Positions 28,427 through 37,990 of a stretch of DNA of 64,000 bases are shown piece after piece. The stretch comes from Halodesulfovibrio marinisediminis DSM 17456 (GTDB taxonomy: Bacteria; Desulfobacterota; Desulfovibrionia; Desulfovibrionales; Desulfovibrionaceae): assembly GCF_900129975.1 (NCBI RefSeq), contig NZ_FSRG01000006.1:492636-556635 (forward strand), read 5' to 3'. Position 1 is the first letter of the stretch; each line of letters begins with the position of its first letter. The notes beneath the pieces are model-generated. The model was not told where the DNA came from and ran no database searches. It saw nothing but the letters and a program-made list of their open reading frames with translations. Made by a program: the position numbers and the translations under genes.

Positions 28427-28648
28427 ATGCTTAAAAGAGTCCTAATAGGCTTGGTTGGCCTAATGATAACCTCTAGAGGAGCCCATATCGCGCTCTACGG
28501 ACATTTCACTTGGGACCCTCGAGATCCAGCACAATCAAAATTGATGGGAGTTCCTATCTGCATCTTCGGCATTGGCATGATTATATATGCAGTTGCTCCA
28601 GACTTTGCCCGTAAAATACGAAATATAATATTGGGCAGGGACGAATAG
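28427..28648 (+). CDS. Small two-helix membrane protein (paralogue 2)
   Basis: This 73-aa protein starts at ATG 28427 behind AAGGAG. It is of the same length as the protein at 23274 and shares MLKRVLIG, ALYGH, and the C-terminal helix and basic tail. Two membrane segments with a short loop are predicted. No known domain. It stands 150 bp after the DUF2339 gene but has its own promoter. Confidence 0.75.
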   Translation: MLKRVLIGLVGLMITSRGAHIALYGHFTWDPRDPAQSKLMGVPICIFGIGMIIYAVAPDFARKIRNIILGRDE

Positions 28649-28666
28649 CCCAACCGACTCTTTAAT

Positions 28667-29047
28667 GTGTCCCCTCACATGAATAACGACAGCATACGCG
28701 ACTTTTTTCTGTATCATGTAATCCTGTTTCTAAATACGATTGAGGGACTCATCCCTATCGGCTTATTTTTTCTTTGTCTTTTAATAGGGTGCATCATACT
28801 GAGCAAAATCATTATAAAACGCGCAGAAAAAATTATGTTTAACTGGGTAAAAAATAAGCAGTATCAACTTATCTTTTACAAAAGACAAAGAGCAGTTCGT
28901 ATCTATTGCGTCTTTTATATCGAAGTCATCACACCATCTGGCCAACTGAAAAAAGGATACATTAGATGCGGGGACTTACTGTTTGGTATCCTCGTCGATA
29001 CTGTGGATGTTTCATGGAATGAAGTAATAAACACTCCAGCCCCCTAA
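28667..29047 (+). CDS. Hypothetical membrane-anchored protein
   Basis: The 126-aa frame begins with GTG at 28667, or ATG at 28679; ribosome sites are weak. One membrane helix (about 24-47, GLIPIGLFFLCLLIGCIIL) is followed by a basic stretch and a small mainly beta domain. It is 18 bp after the small paralogue and likely cotranscribed. I do not recognise a family. Confidence 0.5.
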   Translation: MSPHMNNDSIRDFFLYHVILFLNTIEGLIPIGLFFLCLLIGCIILSKIIIKRAEKIMFNWVKNKQYQLIFYKRQRAVRIYCVFYIEVITPSGQLKKGYIRCGDLLFGILVDTVDVSWNEVINTPAP

Positions 29048-29235
29048 TCCATTGGAACACAAGTCCCCCCCTGCCAACATCACACATTATTCCTCAAAAC
29101 AATACGACCCGCCGCAACACCCCACCCAGAATGTCAAATCAAAACCCCCCATACAACATTTCACCAAAAGCACAATACCAACTCTAAGTTCCTAATAATC
29201 CCCCCAACCACATGCGACATTAAACAATCATTCCA
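29048..29235. other. Intergenic region with C-rich text
   Basis: This is the 3' side of two convergent transcription units, with frequent CCCCC and CCAACC runs. No gene is visible. Confidence 0.35.
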
Positions 29236-29296
29236 TAAAAACAGAGACCTTTAACTAATGATGGATGACGTATCATTAATTAAAGGTCTCTGTTTT
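29236..29296. terminator. Long bidirectional terminator between convergent genes
   Basis: A 25-bp near-perfect stem (AAAACAGAGACCTTTAA and complement) with a nine-base loop has A- and T-tracts on both sides. It serves the plus-strand genes ending at 29047; the minus-strand gene ends at 29471. Confidence 0.85.
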
Positions 29297-29470
29297 ACCA
29301 CTGCGAATTAGATAATGTTTAAAAAACATAAAGTTAGCCTACCACCTGCTTAACACATATCATCTCACAATGGTCCCCTCTTTTTCCATCAGCCTCTGCT
29401 TTAAGGCTCATTCTCCCCAACTAACCCAGCTGAAAAAGCCCCATCAGTAAGCTGACAGAAATAGTAAACA

Positions 29471-32062
29471 CTATCCAACAAGCGTAGCAATCTCCCTACG
29501 CAACTTTGCTAATACATTATTGAAAGCTTGTTCTGAGTGCAGAATCATATCGAGCTGACGAGTATGCATAAGTAGGTGCCCGATAACATGAAGCCTGCGC
29601 TCAATGTCTTCTACTGACATGTTTTCGCACCGTGCTGAAAGCCGGTCTTTAACCACACTTACTCTAAAATCATGCTCATCGAGAATTATTGCTATCAGAC
29701 GAACTCGCGCATTCTTTTTCTTTAAATCAGCCGCACCACCTGAAAACTTCATACAAATAAAATTCTCTGCAGACACATCCCCACCAAGTGCTTCTACTGT
29801 GCAGAAGTGATAACCAAAACGAAACTGCAAGCAACAAAACTTACTGCTTATAAGAAAGTAGTTCCGCATCGAGTACACAGAGCTTGCGTCCGGCACGAGA
29901 GATGGATCACAAGTTGATTCTGCTAAAATCGATAAAAAGCTTTTAGCCCTCACTGGGGGTGGTCCTGCCCATTTTACGGCAGTCATTCCTTTCCAGATAG
30001 CAAGCATTGGACCGGATGAGATGTTGTCGAATGTAATAAATTTCCCTGTCGGATGCGTAATAAACCCATCATCCAAATCTACAACCCAGTACTGCATAGG
30101 GCATTTGTCATACAGCTGCTTAGTCTTGCCGGATGGAATATGCATGTCCCTTCCGATACGAAACATTTCATCAATTGCATACTCATGACAAAAGCGTGTG
30201 ATGTCATGAAGTGTCCTACAATTTTCTGCCGTAAAATCAGGACTGGTTGGATCAGTTAAGTGCAGCGGAACTATTTTCTCTACTGCTGAGGCAAGCAGTT
30301 GATAGACAGGTGTTCCTTTAATCGACCTGCTTTTTCTGCTCCACAATTCCAACAACGCATCTACCTTTCCTGCATATACCTTACGGTATGGTGCATCCAA
30401 AGTGACTTCGCCTTTGTACTCAGCCAGATTCTTAACATTTCCCACGCCAAAAATTCCCGGAACCCCATACTCTCTTGCGACACTTGCTAAATGTCCTGCC
30501 CGTGAGCCTGTTCCGGAAATCACACCATTTGCTTTTGACAAAAGAGGAGCCCAGCGTGGGGACGCGTATTGAACAAGTAAAATAGCACCCTCTGGAAATG
30601 TCAGCGCATCAACTTCCCGTTGAACAAACACCAACTCTCCATACCCCACACCTGTAGAGACAGTATCTCCACCTGAGAGCAGTAACGGCGCATAAACCTC
30701 AATTGAATGCTGTATACAAGGAGACTGAGCTAACGGACGACTTTGAAGAAAAAGAATCTTTCTATCTTGAGTAAGCCCCCACTCGATATCCTGAGGATAA
30801 CCGTAATGCGCTTCTATCTTTGCTGCATCGTGCTGCAACTGCTTTAGCTCATCCAACGTCAACACTGGGGCATACTGCTTTTCCGAAGAAACAGGGACTA
30901 GTTCAACTCCATCATCCACAGAAACATACTGCTTCTCTTTGTTGGCAATATCCTGCTCAACAATCGCAGTGCAAGTATCCTGCTCCTTACACATTTTGAT
31001 GACGTCCGCCGCAACTCTGCCATCCACTACTCCCTTAGGAAGCCCATGAGCAGCATGGATAGTGGACACATTTCGCGAGCAATCAATAGGATCTGTACTA
31101 TAGATCACGCCGCCAGCAATCATGTCCTGCATAGGCATTATTGCTACACACACAGCTAGATCACGTGGCGCAAGCCCTTTGGCTTTACGATAGGCAACGG
31201 CTTCCGGTGAATATTTAGATGCAACAACTTCTTTCCACCCAAACAGAATGTCATCATAAGCAACATTAAGACGGGAAAGATACTGGCCTGCAAAAGCATG
31301 GTGTCGACCATCTTCACCAATAGCACTGCTTCTGACAGCAAAATGCTGTGTTGAAGGATCACCAAGCTTTTTAACAAGGCGCACAATCTCAGTAGAAATT
31401 TCTTCTGGGACAGGAGCTTTTATAATGTCCTGACGAATTTTTGAGCAGACAGCATAAAGCTCTGTAAGAGACTGGGACGTAACCTGCCGTAATCTCCGGT
31501 CACAAACTTCATGGAGTTCATTATGACACATGAACACCCAGAATGCATTGGAGGTGGTTACAATACCATCCGGTACTGGAACACCTACATTGTTCTTCAA
31601 CTCGCCAAGATTGGCAGCTTTTCCGCCAACAATAAGGGCGTCATCAGCTGTAATATCAGAGAAAGGCACCACTAGCGGACTTTCTGTTGCGGAAGGGATA
31701 GTTAACAGCTCGTCATTCAGCGTCTTTTGAATTTCCAAAAAACGTTTCCTGACAGGAGCAAACTTTTCGGGAGAATATCCTTCAATGCACGTAATCAACT
31801 GGAACACGGCGGTATTGACGCGCGTAACCTGCGTCCGCACGTACGTCGCATCAAACTCATGCCCTTCTGTTAACGCAAGCTCCATCTGCGCCATAACATC
31901 CAGAGCCTTGTTATTCGCGCTGATTAAGCGTTTAAAGTTCGACGCAGCCTTAGAGAACTCTTGCTGTAACGCCTCTTCTCCCATACTTTCAGAGGAGAAG
32001 AGGCATTTTGTCGTTTCAGCAAGTTCCTTCAAGCACTGCGTAACGTGATGAAGGATCTTCAT
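29471..32062 (-). CDS. PEP-synthase/PPDK-like protein lacking the PEP-binding barrel
   Basis: This 863-aa protein has a helical N-terminal extension (1-125), a PPDK-type ATP-grasp nucleotide domain (about 135-445; GGKAANLGEL, FAVRSSAIGEDG, DIEW, LQSRP) and a swivelling phosphohistidine domain with the active His at 524 (SRAGHLASVAREYGVP). The family normally ends in a PEP/pyruvate TIM barrel; here residues 610-863 are an unrelated, unrecognised domain. It may phosphorylate its His from ATP and pass the phosphate to an unknown acceptor. It is the last gene of the block with TauE and the two-component proteins, four bases after the previous gene. Confidence 0.85.
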   Translation of the reverse strand: MKILHHVTQCLKELAETTKCLFSSESMGEEALQQEFSKAASNFKRLISANNKALDVMAQMELALTEGHEFDATYVRTQVTRVNTAVFQLITCIEGYSPEKFAPVRKRFLEIQKTLNDELLTIPSATESPLVVPFSDITADDALIVGGKAANLGELKNNVGVPVPDGIVTTSNAFWVFMCHNELHEVCDRRLRQVTSQSLTELYAVCSKIRQDIIKAPVPEEISTEIVRLVKKLGDPSTQHFAVRSSAIGEDGRHHAFAGQYLSRLNVAYDDILFGWKEVVASKYSPEAVAYRKAKGLAPRDLAVCVAIMPMQDMIAGGVIYSTDPIDCSRNVSTIHAAHGLPKGVVDGRVAADVIKMCKEQDTCTAIVEQDIANKEKQYVSVDDGVELVPVSSEKQYAPVLTLDELKQLQHDAAKIEAHYGYPQDIEWGLTQDRKILFLQSRPLAQSPCIQHSIEVYAPLLLSGGDTVSTGVGYGELVFVQREVDALTFPEGAILLVQYASPRWAPLLSKANGVISGTGSRAGHLASVAREYGVPGIFGVGNVKNLAEYKGEVTLDAPYRKVYAGKVDALLELWSRKSRSIKGTPVYQLLASAVEKIVPLHLTDPTSPDFTAENCRTLHDITRFCHEYAIDEMFRIGRDMHIPSGKTKQLYDKCPMQYWVVDLDDGFITHPTGKFITFDNISSGPMLAIWKGMTAVKWAGPPPVRAKSFLSILAESTCDPSLVPDASSVYSMRNYFLISSKFCCLQFRFGYHFCTVEALGGDVSAENFICMKFSGGAADLKKKNARVRLIAIILDEHDFRVSVVKDRLSARCENMSVEDIERRLHVIGHLLMHTRQLDMILHSEQAFNNVLAKLRREIATLVG

Positions 32063-32065
32063 TCA

Positions 32066-32776
32066 TTACACTTCCTTTTTTGAACCGCCTTTCATAGCAA
32101 GTCCTACACCCTCACATAAGAAGAATAGAGCGTATCCCCACCATAATGTGTACAGAACATAGAAGACCAGTGCAAATGTCAAGATACCATAGCTGGTTGA
32201 GGCTTTTCTTGGCTCAATGCCGAAGTAGTTATAACCAACCTCAACTCCCCTAACCATCACTGCATTTACCACTACAGCCTCAGCGAACAACTCTTGGCGT
32301 TTCAGGGACTTTTCAGTTTCTGTAAGCGTCTGCCACCATCTGTACATAGCTACTTTAGGAAGCATGCCGTACTTTTTCATAAAGGTGGCTTCATCATTGT
32401 AGAACGCTTTATCACTGTCTGTAATGGCTTCAGAAAGCATAGCACCAAGAGAACCATTGTACTCCAATGCTTTAGCATCCTTAATTGTGACAGTACCTAC
32501 ACTGGACAGAAGCAACGCTGCCTGTTCAGCTACTTCCTTACTGCTGTATTCCAAAGTTACAGCAACGGATGTATTTTCAACTGCTTTATTCTGTTCTCTT
32601 AACTGACCAATATAGTGGGTAGAACCTTTTGAAATTGAGTTGAACAAATCGTCCGAGGCCTCGAAAGCACACCTGCCGTTACCGTACCAAGGCATGAACA
32701 ATGCGGCAAAAACACATCCGAAGCTTATGGCCATTGCCAACCCAAGCATAAAACTTTTTCGATCACGAACCAGCAT
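32066..32776 (-). CDS. Two-helix membrane protein coupled to the TauE permease
   Basis: The 236-aa protein starts at ATG 32776 with GAGGAGGG upstream, two bases after the TauE stop. A membrane helix near 10-30, an extracytoplasmic helical domain of about 160 residues and a second helix (about 199-225) make a hairpin-anchored periplasmic sensor or accessory subunit. No named domain is recognised. Tight spacing on both sides implies it works with TauE and the PEP-synthase-like protein. Confidence 0.75.
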   Translation of the reverse strand: MLVRDRKSFMLGLAMAISFGCVFAALFMPWYGNGRCAFEASDDLFNSISKGSTHYIGQLREQNKAVENTSVAVTLEYSSKEVAEQAALLLSSVGTVTIKDAKALEYNGSLGAMLSEAITDSDKAFYNDEATFMKKYGMLPKVAMYRWWQTLTETEKSLKRQELFAEAVVVNAVMVRGVEVGYNYFGIEPRKASTSYGILTFALVFYVLYTLWWGYALFFLCEGVGLAMKGGSKKEV

Positions 32777-32778
32777 GA

Positions 32779-34029
32779 CTAGTCCCTCCTCAGTGTTGGT
32801 ATGTTGGTAATAAACTTAGTAATTACCCACAGAGCAAAAATACTTACCACAACAAAGAACGCGTAGTTGCCCCAAGTTGCCATTGTTTTTGCTATCTCAG
32901 GAGAGATGTCCAGAATTTCCATTTCCTGCAGTTTTACCGGCAGTGCAAACAGTCGGTTAACAAAACCGGCTAAGATTGCGGTTGCGTAAAAACCGCGGAT
33001 GTAGATGCCTTTCACAACGCGAGTTGTAAGTGCACCAAGCTGGATACCGAGCAAGGAACCAATAAGCATCCCCATTGCGAGGGTGTAGAAAATAAAGCCG
33101 TAAATCGCATACTGTGTGATGGAAGCAAAACCGGCGGTAAAGATGATCTGAAGGATATCAGTACCAACAGTTGTAAAGCTGGACACACCCAGAATGTATA
33201 CGAACATCGGGAAGGTCAGGAAGCCGCCGCCAACACCCATGATTGCTGCAACAAATCCTACGAATGCACCACAGAGAGCAACGAAAACGCCTGAGATCTG
33301 CTTGCCGCCTGGTACCAGATCTTCATCAAATGTGATCATTGGCGGTAAGTTTACACCCTGAAGCTTAGAAGACAGCCCCTGTCCATCTTCAGGGCCGGAA
33401 CCATGTACATCGCCGCCATCATCATTTTTACGCAACTTCAAGAAGTCATTCAACGCGTAGAACCCAAGGAATCCGAGCAAAACGACATAGATTGCACTAA
33501 TAAAGGTGTCACTCAACACCGGATTAATTTCATAAAGAGCCCTGTTAACAAGACCGCCACCAACTACGCCGCCCAGCGAACCCACGAGAAACGCTATAGC
33601 AAGCTTTGGTGATACGTTACCGAGTTTTTTATGAACTGCTGTTCCCATAATTGCTTTTGCAAAGATATGGAAAAGGTCGGTACCTACTGCCAAGATACCT
33701 TTAATACCAGCACTCATAAGAGCCGGAGTGATAATAAAGCCACCGCCGGCACCGATACACCCGGTGATAAGACCTGCAAAAAGACCGATAACAATTGATA
33801 CTACAAAAATTCCAGGTGTGTAAAAAGCAGGTGAGTATGCCTTTTTTCCGCCCAAAATTTCAGGCATAGCATCGCCGGCCACTGCCAAGGACACAACGAT
33901 TGCTGGTAACGCCAAAGCCAACAGTATCAACATACGTTTTTTGCTTCGCAGTATATTGTGCGAAACCTCTAGTTCCCACTTCGCGTGCGCTCGCGAAGCT
34001 GCCATTAATACAGCATAGAATTTCCTCAT
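32779..34029 (-). CDS. TauE/SafE-family anion exporter
   Basis: This 416-aa protein starts at ATG 34029 with GGAGGAAG upstream. It has about eight to nine membrane helices and the two TauE repeats, each with a glycine-rich turn: GLITGCIGAGGGFIITP and GFVAAIMGVGGGFLTFP. The family moves sulfite, sulfoacetate or other organosulfur anions. A long N-terminal extension and a charged cytoplasmic loop (KLRKNDDGGDVHG) are notable. The gene is cotranscribed with upstream two-component regulators, which probably control it. The substrate is not evident. Confidence 0.9.
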   Translation of the reverse strand: MRKFYAVLMAASRAHAKWELEVSHNILRSKKRMLILLALALPAIVVSLAVAGDAMPEILGGKKAYSPAFYTPGIFVVSIVIGLFAGLITGCIGAGGGFIITPALMSAGIKGILAVGTDLFHIFAKAIMGTAVHKKLGNVSPKLAIAFLVGSLGGVVGGGLVNRALYEINPVLSDTFISAIYVVLLGFLGFYALNDFLKLRKNDDGGDVHGSGPEDGQGLSSKLQGVNLPPMITFDEDLVPGGKQISGVFVALCGAFVGFVAAIMGVGGGFLTFPMFVYILGVSSFTTVGTDILQIIFTAGFASITQYAIYGFIFYTLAMGMLIGSLLGIQLGALTTRVVKGIYIRGFYATAILAGFVNRLFALPVKLQEMEILDISPEIAKTMATWGNYAFFVVVSIFALWVITKFITNIPTLRRD

Positions 34030-34073
34030 AACTTCCTCCTAGATAGCTATCCACACGTTCTAAAAATCTGCCT

Positions 34074-34457
34074 CTAAGAACGGTGTGAATTATGTACACT
34101 TGCTGCATCGTGAACTTTAAACATCAGTTCATCGATGTCGGCAGGCTTAAGCAAATAATCATAGGCACCAAGTGCCATGCCGCTGATAGCAACATCTAAA
34201 TCCGCATGACCTGTAAGCATGATCACTTCCACATCCGGCATTTTTTCTTTGATCCGGCGTAGTGTTTCAATGCCGTCAATTCCCGGCATCTTCACATCCA
34301 GAACAACCACTTTTACAGGTTCTGCTTCCAATTTATCCAAGGCTTCCAAGCCGGAGGATGCAACACTTACAGAAACATTTCTTCGTGCAAGTCTGCGTGC
34401 GATAACGGACAGAAAATCCGGTTCGTCATCAACTAATAGTAATTTTAATTCTTCCAT
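34074..34457 (-). CDS. CheY-like single-domain response regulator
   Basis: This 127-aa protein has only a receiver domain: acidic pair (DDE 10-12), phosphoacceptor Asp54 (VVLDVKMPG), Thr in MLTGHAD and Lys in LKPAD. No output domain. It lies 27 bp after the histidine kinase gene and before TauE, and likely accepts phosphate from that kinase and relays it to another protein. Ribosome site GGAGAGG. Confidence 0.93.
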   Translation of the reverse strand: MEELKLLLVDDEPDFLSVIARRLARRNVSVSVASSGLEALDKLEAEPVKVVVLDVKMPGIDGIETLRRIKEKMPDVEVIMLTGHADLDVAISGMALGAYDYLLKPADIDELMFKVHDAASVHNSHRS

Positions 34458-34484
34458 TTGCTCACCTCTCCTTTGTCTGGCTGC

Positions 34485-35852
34485 CTACATTGCAGGCAGA
34501 AAATCCACCTCTGCCACTGGCAGAGTCAGCGTAAAACTACTTCCCTTTCCTGGACTTGATTCCACAGAAAGGTTTCCGTTGTTACGCCTCGCAAGAGCAT
34601 GAGAGATCGACAATCCCAGTCCGGTGCCCTGCCCCGCTGCCTTTGTTGTAAAAAAAGGCTCAAAAATTCTATTTTTCAGCTCGAGTGATAATCCGGCGCC
34701 TGTGTCCGTTACTCGAATAAGAACAGACTGTTTTGTACTGAAGGTTGAAACAATGACCTTACGTGCTTCACTTTCGCTCGTAGCAACGGCATCAATGGCG
34801 TTATTCACAACATTCAATAAAATCTGCTGAACATGACCTGATGACGCATATGCAGGCACAAAAGCATTCAATTGCCATTTAAACGCGATACCAAGCTCTG
34901 TTGCCTTAGGCTGTAAAAGGTGCCCGACATCTTGAACCACTGCGTTCACATCAACTTCAGCTTTATTCTCAGCGCCCTTGCGCGACATTCGCAGCAAGCC
35001 ATGCGTAATGTCCGCGCAACGTTTGCCCTGTTTGCGCATCACATTGAGCGACTTATCCATCTCCGCAAACGTTGCACATAGCGCCTTTCTCGGTTCCTTA
35101 TTCAGCAGATCAACCTGCTCCTGAAGATCCTCAAGCAACTCCTTAACCCAACCCGCTTCCTGAATCATAATGGCAAGCGGCGTGTTAATTTCGTGCGCAA
35201 TTCCTGCAACAACTCTCGTTTGAGCAGAAAGCCGATTGGACTCAATTAACTTCTGTTCAAGTTTTTCCCGCAGTACCCTTTCCTGTGCGAGCTTCTCGTG
35301 AACAAAGCTTGAAAAAATGACTGAATTAAAAATGGATGTAACAAGAAGGGAAAAAAACAACGTCAGACACAAACCGAATGAGAAAGTAGCACCGGGGAGC
35401 AGGGACTCTATGGATACGCCATAAAAGACACTGCCTGCCCCCGGTACATACACATGTAGCCATACGCTGGAATTTGGTGAAATCGGCCACATGGGAACAT
35501 ATATTGAGCTTGTATGATCGCCGTTCTGGTTATGAACGGTTTCAATAAGACGCATTTGCTCTTCGACATCTTCAATGTTTGAAGACGTTATTGCATTTAC
35601 TTCATTCTGGAGAATCCACTGCCCGCTCGGGAGCAACATGGACAACTTCACACGCATGTCCTCCGTAGTACGCATCTCGTGGCTACCTACCAATGCCTGC
35701 GCGTAACGGAGAGCAGGAGTTGCTGCATCCTCCAAAAAGTTTTGAACTACCCGACTGCACAGAACCACAAACAGAATAAACAGCGGTCCAATGCCAATCA
35801 AAAAAATTCGTGCTGCAAGCCAGCGGAAGGAGTTATGCGAGGAAATATACAT
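34485..35852 (-). CDS. Membrane histidine kinase
   Basis: The 455-aa protein has membrane helices at about 12-34 and 155-180 enclosing a periplasmic sensor of about 120 residues, then a coiled coil, HisKA with His220 (AGIAHEINTPLA) and HATPase (N box NVVNNAID, DTGAGLS, GQGTGLGLSI). It should autophosphorylate and pass phosphate to the regulator 27 bp downstream. The ribosome site is GGAGGAG. The block has three kinases of this kind; this one is closest to TauE. Confidence 0.93.
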   Translation of the reverse strand: MYISSHNSFRWLAARIFLIGIGPLFILFVVLCSRVVQNFLEDAATPALRYAQALVGSHEMRTTEDMRVKLSMLLPSGQWILQNEVNAITSSNIEDVEEQMRLIETVHNQNGDHTSSIYVPMWPISPNSSVWLHVYVPGAGSVFYGVSIESLLPGATFSFGLCLTLFFSLLVTSIFNSVIFSSFVHEKLAQERVLREKLEQKLIESNRLSAQTRVVAGIAHEINTPLAIMIQEAGWVKELLEDLQEQVDLLNKEPRKALCATFAEMDKSLNVMRKQGKRCADITHGLLRMSRKGAENKAEVDVNAVVQDVGHLLQPKATELGIAFKWQLNAFVPAYASSGHVQQILLNVVNNAIDAVATSESEARKVIVSTFSTKQSVLIRVTDTGAGLSLELKNRIFEPFFTTKAAGQGTGLGLSISHALARRNNGNLSVESSPGKGSSFTLTLPVAEVDFLPAM

Positions 35853-35855
35853 ACC

Positions 35856-36239
35856 CTACTCCTCCCGCGCAGCTTTGCATGACAACAGTAAACGAATGGC
35901 CCCAACAACACGTTCAGCCTTCATTACAATGCGTTTCATCAAGAGTGCCTGCTGACGATACGGAACAACTACGCTCAGCAGTCTCAGTATCGTTGGGATA
36001 AAAAGGTATGCAATGCCACCACATACAATGCTAGCCTTCACCGTGGAGATACAAGCTGCAGCAAAAGATGTGATCGAATCTTTCTGGCTGGCTGCGAGGA
36101 GCTTTTCTCCACAGACAAGGTTCTCAGTCCCATCGAAGAATAAAAAGGTGGTGGCACCTTTTTCATTCCACATGCTAGGACGACGAGCCTGAGTACCAAG
36201 CGCTGCCGGGAAGTTATATGTAGTAACATTGCATACCAT
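35856..36239 (-). CDS. Possible small membrane protein before the histidine kinase
   Basis: An open frame of up to 127 codons ends four bases before the kinase start. The C-terminal 75 residues contain a plausible membrane helix (SIVCGGIAYLFIPTILRLL) and a basic tail. The start is uncertain: the ATG at 36239 has no ribosome site, and internal ATGs are no better. It may be a real short gene coupled to the kinase or non-coding leader. No family recognised. Confidence 0.35.
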   Translation of the reverse strand: MVCNVTTYNFPAALGTQARRPSMWNEKGATTFLFFDGTENLVCGEKLLAASQKDSITSFAAACISTVKASIVCGGIAYLFIPTILRLLSVVVPYRQQALLMKRIVMKAERVVGAIRLLLSCKAAREE

Positions 36240-36327
36240 GCTTTACATAAGGCAAGCGCTGTGCCAACTTTCACGACCTGTAGATAAAACAATAACCATC
36301 TATTTTTATAAAACTTTTTACAAACAA

Positions 36328-36362
36328 CAAAAAAGAGTGCACCCAAAACAGGCACACTCTCT
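36328..36362 (-). terminator. Second terminator-like hairpin downstream of the sigma-54 activator
   Basis: On the minus strand AGAGTG pairs with CACTCT around an imperfect inner stem, followed by six Us. It is weaker than the one at 36459. Confidence 0.5.
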
Positions 36363-36458
36363 CGTCAGGATATTTTACAGTTGGTATAGTATTCTTTTAC
36401 AGTTTCGTTCGAAACCCTTTACACCAGCCGTCCAAATTCCTTCACAATTCAGGACAAC

Positions 36459-36490
36459 AAAAAAGGGCAGCTATGTTGCCGCCCTTTCTT
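36459..36490 (-). terminator. Terminator downstream of the sigma-54 activator
   Basis: The minus strand forms a stem of AAAGGGC(G/A)GC arms (one mismatch) followed by a U-tract, about 100 bp after the stop at 36593. Confidence 0.75.
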
Positions 36491-36592
36491 ATTTATTGAA
36501 ACGCTTCCGGCGTAGAAAAGGTATCTACTTCCTCCGTAAAGGAAGACAGACCTTATCTCATCCGGTATTATTTAGAACTTGTCAGGCTACGC

Positions 36593-37990
36593 CTACCGTC
36601 CCTTATCTTTTAACCCGTATTTTTCAATTCGACTGAGTAACGTTGGTCTGGACATTCCAAGTAGCTTGGCAGCACGGGTTTTATTCCATGAAGCCAATTC
36701 CAGCGCCTCATTAATCACAATGGCACCGAAACGGTCTGCAAGAGTTTCAAATGTCTTTTCATGGTGTTCTGTAAGTAGCACTCGAGACACCCATGCACGC
36801 ACATCTTCTTCATCACCTTCAGACTGAGGAGCTGCAGCAGCACCGTCCACAAGTTTTATGATGTCTTCTCTATCAAGCGGAAGCCCGCGGCTGAATATCA
36901 GCGCCTTATGCATCTTGTTGCTCAGCTCACGGACGTTTCCAGGCCAAGAGTATTTTTGCAGCGTTGCAAGCGCTTCTTCAGTTAACCCAGGATTATGCAT
37001 ATCAGAGGCACTGGCATGCATTGAAAGAAAATGCTCCGCAAGCATAGGAATATCTTCACTACGCTCACGAATTGGAGGCAGTTTAATGCTCACCACATTC
37101 AAACGATAATATAGGTCTTCCCTGAATTCTCCATTTGCAACCGCCTGTTCCAAATCCTTATTTGTTGCAGCAACAACTCGTACATCCACGGATATTGGCT
37201 GACTGCCCCCGAGACGTTCGACTTGCCGTTCCTGCAACAGGCGCAAGATTTTAGCCTGAATTGACATCGGCATATCACCTATTTCATCAAGAAAAACAGT
37301 ACCGCCGTTTGCCAATTCAATTTTACCTGCCTTACGCTGGGAAGCACCAGTAAACGCGCCTTTCTCGTACCCGAACAATTCGCTTTCGAGCAGCGTATCC
37401 GGAATGGCAACGCAATTGATAATCTGAAACGGCGCTTTTGAACGCAGGCTGTGTTTATGAATAGCCTGAGCAACCAACTCCTTACCGGTGCCGGACTCAC
37501 CACGGATGAGTATTGTTGCATCAGTAGGGGCAGCCCTGCCAATTTTCTTACACACGTCCTGCATAGCCCTGCTCTTCCCGAGCAGTATCGGTGTTTCAGA
37601 AGACATCGGAGTCGCGTTGGCCGTAGCTTCTGCCGCCTGAATTGCTTTTTCAATAAGGGAAAGAATCTCAGGAACATCAAAGGGCTTCATGACATAGTCA
37701 AATGCCCCCATCTTGGTTGATTCTATGGCGGTATCTGTAGTGCCATATGCCGTCATGATCAGAACCGGTAAGTCAGGATACAGCGCACGCAGTGCCTTAA
37801 ATGTTTCAAGACCGTTCATGCCCGGAAGGCGCACATCAAGCACTGCAATGTCCGGACGTTCTTTTTCTGCCAGCTCAACACCTGTTTCACCGCAATGCGC
37901 TTCCACAACATCATACCCTTCCGCGCGAAGGATATTTTGAAAACTTTTACGCAACTGAGCGTCATCATCTACTAAGAGAATTTTTGCCAT
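36593..37990 (-). CDS. NtrC-type sigma-54-dependent response regulator
   Basis: This 465-aa protein has a receiver domain with Asp52 (AVLDVRLPG), an AAA+ domain with Walker A GESGTGKE (about 165), the sigma-54 contact motif GAFTGA, Walker [10 protein letters not shown], an R finger region (LYYRLNVV), and a C-terminal Fis-type helix-turn-helix ([20 protein letters not shown]). It activates sigma-54 promoters after phosphorylation. Its start overlaps the preceding kinase gene by 19 bp, so they form a cognate pair. Targets are unknown; the TauE unit downstream is a candidate. Confidence 0.96.
   Translation of the reverse strand: MAKILLVDDDAQLRKSFQNILRAEGYDVVEAHCGETGVELAEKERPDIAVLDVRLPGMNGLETFKALRALYPDLPVLIMTAYGTTDTAIESTKMGAFDYVMKPFDVPEILSLIEKAIQAAEATANATPMSSETPILLGKSRAMQDVCKKIGRAAPTDATILIRGESGTGKELVAQAIHKHSLRSKAPFQIINCVAIPDTLLESELFGYEKGAFTGASQRKAGKIELANGGTVFLDEIGDMPMSIQAKILRLLQERQVERLGGSQPISVDVRVVAATNKDLEQAVANGEFREDLYYRLNVVSIKLPPIRERSEDIPMLAEHFLSMHASASDMHNPGLTEEALATLQKYSWPGNVRELSNKMHKALIFSRGLPLDREDIIKLVDGAAAAPQSEGDEEDVRAWVSRVLLTEHHEKTFETLADRFGAIVINEALELASWNKTRAAKLLGMSRPTLLSRIEKYGLKDKGR

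Larger units (their letters stand above)
36240..36592. other. Region between the sigma-54 activator and the next transcription unit
   Basis: About 350 bp with two terminator-like hairpins (separate entries) and no gene. A promoter for the unit starting near 36239 should lie here. Confidence 0.4.

Noticed and set aside
36038-36355. Minus-strand 105-codon frame overlapping the possible small protein
   Set aside because: It competes with the frame that ends at the kinase start, crosses a terminator-like hairpin and has no family pattern.
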